Source of the DNA: Spirochaetota bacterium
GTDB taxonomy: Bacteria; Spirochaetota; Spirochaetia; Treponematales; Treponemataceae
Length of the DNA stretch: 6,907 nt
Reading direction: 5' to 3'
Assembly (NCBI GenBank): GCA_022704725.1
Contig: JAKJFV010000082.1
Coordinates: 1 to 6,907, forward strand
Made by a program: the position numbers and the translations under genes. Every line of letters begins with the position of its first letter. Position 1 is the stretch's first letter. Shown one piece after another: positions 5,962-6,907 of the stretch. The notes beneath the pieces were generated by a model, which ran no database searches, was not told where the DNA came from, and was given only the letters and a program-made list of their open reading frames with translations.

Positions 5962-6128
5962 AACCTGTCTATTCTAAATCAGTTATCCCTCCAAAAAAGA
6001 CTGCAAAGGTTCAAATGAGATGCCTTAATTGCGGTTGTGTATTTAGAGGCATAAGAATACTTACTCACCAGAAGTGCCCGAATTGCGGAAGCCGTAAAAC
6101 GAAAAGAGACGAAAGAGTTTTGTATTAA
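5958..6128 (+). CDS. Small zinc-ribbon protein (56 aa)
   Basis: The 56-residue frame begins MKPVYSKSVIPPKK and holds one zinc ribbon: Cys22-x2-Cys25 (CLNCG) and Cys40-x2-Cys43 (CPNCGS), followed by a basic tail SRKTKRDERVLY. Zinc ribbons of this size commonly bind nucleic acid or another protein, so that is a family-level expectation and not an assignment. The ATG overlaps the preceding TGA (ATGA at 5958-5961); there is only a weak AAGGT upstream, so translation probably depends on the upstream gene. It is the last gene before the strong terminator at 6161-6195. The consistent codon style, the paired cysteines and the exact overlap argue that it is real despite its size. Confidence 0.75.
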   Translation: MKPVYSKSVIPPKKTAKVQMRCLNCGCVFRGIRILTHQKCPNCGSRKTKRDERVLY

Positions 6129-6149
6129 GGCTCGGGTAACCTGTGATCC

Positions 6150-6379
6150 TTAATCTAGGCAGGAACGGTAAAGCGATTTACCGTTCCTTTTTTTTGTGAG
6201 TTCTTCTTCTGCTATTTTCATGTAATCAGAACATTCGATATACTTATTGTAAAGGGTTCCTGTAACCGCAACGGAAATCTAAATCCCAAGGCCTGAGCTT
6301 CCTGGGAAATATCAACAAGAACACCATCAGTGATTGCCTGTGCCTTTGTATAAGAATAAATAAGGTTAAAATCTTCCAT
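6150..6379 (-). pseudogene. DUF6573-like small gene, broken by a one-base frameshift
   Basis: On the minus strand an ATG at 6379-6377, behind a GGAGA site, starts MEDFNLIYSYTKAQAITDG, then VLVDISQEAQALGFRFP. This matches the N-terminal signature of the DUF6573 family found on phages and plasmids (IYSYTRAQAIEDGVLVDVxxxAxEAGFRFPVAVT). Just after FRFP (about 6270) one base appears to be missing: the original frame runs 17 more unrelated residues to a stop at 6218-6220, while the neighbouring frame continues the family sense as AVTGTLYNKYIECSDYMK and on to a stop at 6150-6152. Restoring one base gives about 76 residues, shorter than many family members, and the last part runs through the terminator hairpin. 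It is either decayed or carries a sequencing error. The molecular function of the family is not known to me. Confidence 0.7.
6161..6195 (+). terminator. Strong rho-independent terminator ending the + strand array
   Basis: A perfect 12-bp stem, AGGAACGGTAAA at 6161-6172 and TTTACCGTTCCT at 6177-6188, has a GCGA tetraloop (GNRA type) and runs into eight Ts (6188-6195). It lies 32 bases after the zinc-ribbon stop. The reverse strand has no T tract after the stem, so it serves the + direction. Confidence 0.92.
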
Positions 6380-6907
6380 AAATTCTCCATCTTGTGTTAT
6401 TTACAAGGCTGGAGATATGGCTCAAGTCTTGTACAATGAGGGAATATATGCTCGAAATATGTATGAAACTAAAAAAATTCATAAGCGAATCATATTGTTC
6501 AATGATAGGATTTGCATAACGATGGTAGAAATCTACAGTTTTTATCTTTTCATATTCACTTGAAAGTTGAATTTGTTCCTCAAGAGACGGCAAAGGAACA
6601 AACAATTTTTCAAGACTTCCTTTCGATAAAAGATGTTTCTGACTCGTGAGTTTTAATTCCTTGATAACCTTATCCGATGGAATAAATTCCAAGAAGGCTT
6701 TTAGATAAGGCGGGAAAAGCTTTGTTATATCAGGTCGAATTATCAGAGAACTTCCGTTCGGAACTACAACAATAGTTGTGTCTTTTATCAAAACTGCAAT
6801 TTTTTTTCCAGTTGAGTATATTTTTCTTGAAATAACAACATCATTTTTCTGAACGCCGTAGTGTTCTTCGAGTTCATTCCTTGAAGTATTTTTCCAAATT
6901 TTTGATT
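6366..6907 (-). CDS. Type I restriction specificity (S)-like protein, C-terminal part
   Basis: The minus-strand frame is open from the window edge (6907) to a stop at 6366-6368, so its true start lies outside. Visible residues begin SKIWKNTSRNELEEHYG, continue KNDVVISRKIYSTGKK, and include a beta-rich segment with IVVVPNGSSLIIRPD. The block HLLSKGSLEKLFVPLPSLEEQIQLSSEYEKIK is the classic end of an S-subunit target recognition domain (L-x-x-x-x-V-P-L-P-P/S-x-x-E-Q), which leads into the long helix that contacts the methylase. In an intact type I system S chooses the DNA target for HsdM/HsdR. It could instead be the tail of a type IIG/N6-methylase fusion. Its final codons overlap the start of the DUF6573-like gene by 14 bases, and no TRD repeat is visible downstream, so only one half-site module reaches the C-terminus. 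Confidence 0.75.
   Translation of the reverse strand, partial: SKIWKNTSRNELEEHYGVQKNDVVISRKIYSTGKKIAVLIKDTTIVVVPNGSSLIIRPDITKLFPPYLKAFLEFIPSDKVIKELKLTSQKHLLSKGSLEKLFVPLPSLEEQIQLSSEYEKIKTVDFYHRYANPIIEQYDSLMNFFSFIHISSIYSLIVQDLSHISSLVNNTRWRIYGRF

Noticed and set aside
6125..6153. TTAAGG/CCTTAA inverted repeat before the final terminator
   Set aside because: Only 6 bp with a 17-base gap; easily due to chance and not needed to explain termination.

Overview
The window looks like part of an integrated mobile element (prophage-like, or a plasmid/ICE-type island) in a low-GC, probably spirochaete (Treponema-like) genome. The lineage call is inference. It rests on A/T-rich genes with strong AGGAGG ribosome sites, the style of the SSB N-terminus (MNHLNSIVLEGNFVRDP), and an InlB-B-like repeat fragment of the kind common in Treponema surface proteins. 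No integrase, structural phage gene or att site is visible, so the type of element is open.

Layout. Positions 1-292 are visibly more GC-rich than the rest. They carry a decayed fragment of a secreted or surface repeat protein that breaks off abruptly at about 292, where A/T-rich DNA begins; this is probably a recombination boundary. A small orphan ORF (296-478) follows. From 558 to 6128 every gene is on the + strand in a compact array. The first block is ssb, a PD-(D/E)XK nuclease, a Sak4/RecA-like P-loop ATPase and a short sliding-clamp-like protein, which together look like a DNA replication/recombination module. Next is an ArdC-type zincin (antirestriction family) with an unusual C-terminal extension that may also be translated separately. 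The array ends with three unrecognised or poorly known genes joined by ATGA overlaps: a hydrophobic/coiled-coil protein, a small helical protein and a 56-residue zinc ribbon. A strong terminator (6161-6195) closes it.

From 6150 to the right edge genes lie on the minus strand and converge on that terminator. The upstream one is the C-terminal part of a type I restriction specificity (S)-like protein, cut by the window end. It overlaps the start of a small DUF6573-like gene broken by a one-base frameshift.

How it fits together. SSB plus Sak4-like ATPase plus nuclease is a familiar phage single-strand-annealing recombination set. The clamp-like protein could tie it to a polymerase, and ArdC would protect incoming DNA. 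Three terminator-like hairpins sit between same-direction genes with only about 20 nt before the next start codon, so readthrough, antitermination or promoters inside upstream genes must feed the downstream genes. The least explained part, and the best candidate for something undescribed, is the overlapping three-gene unit 4676-6128.
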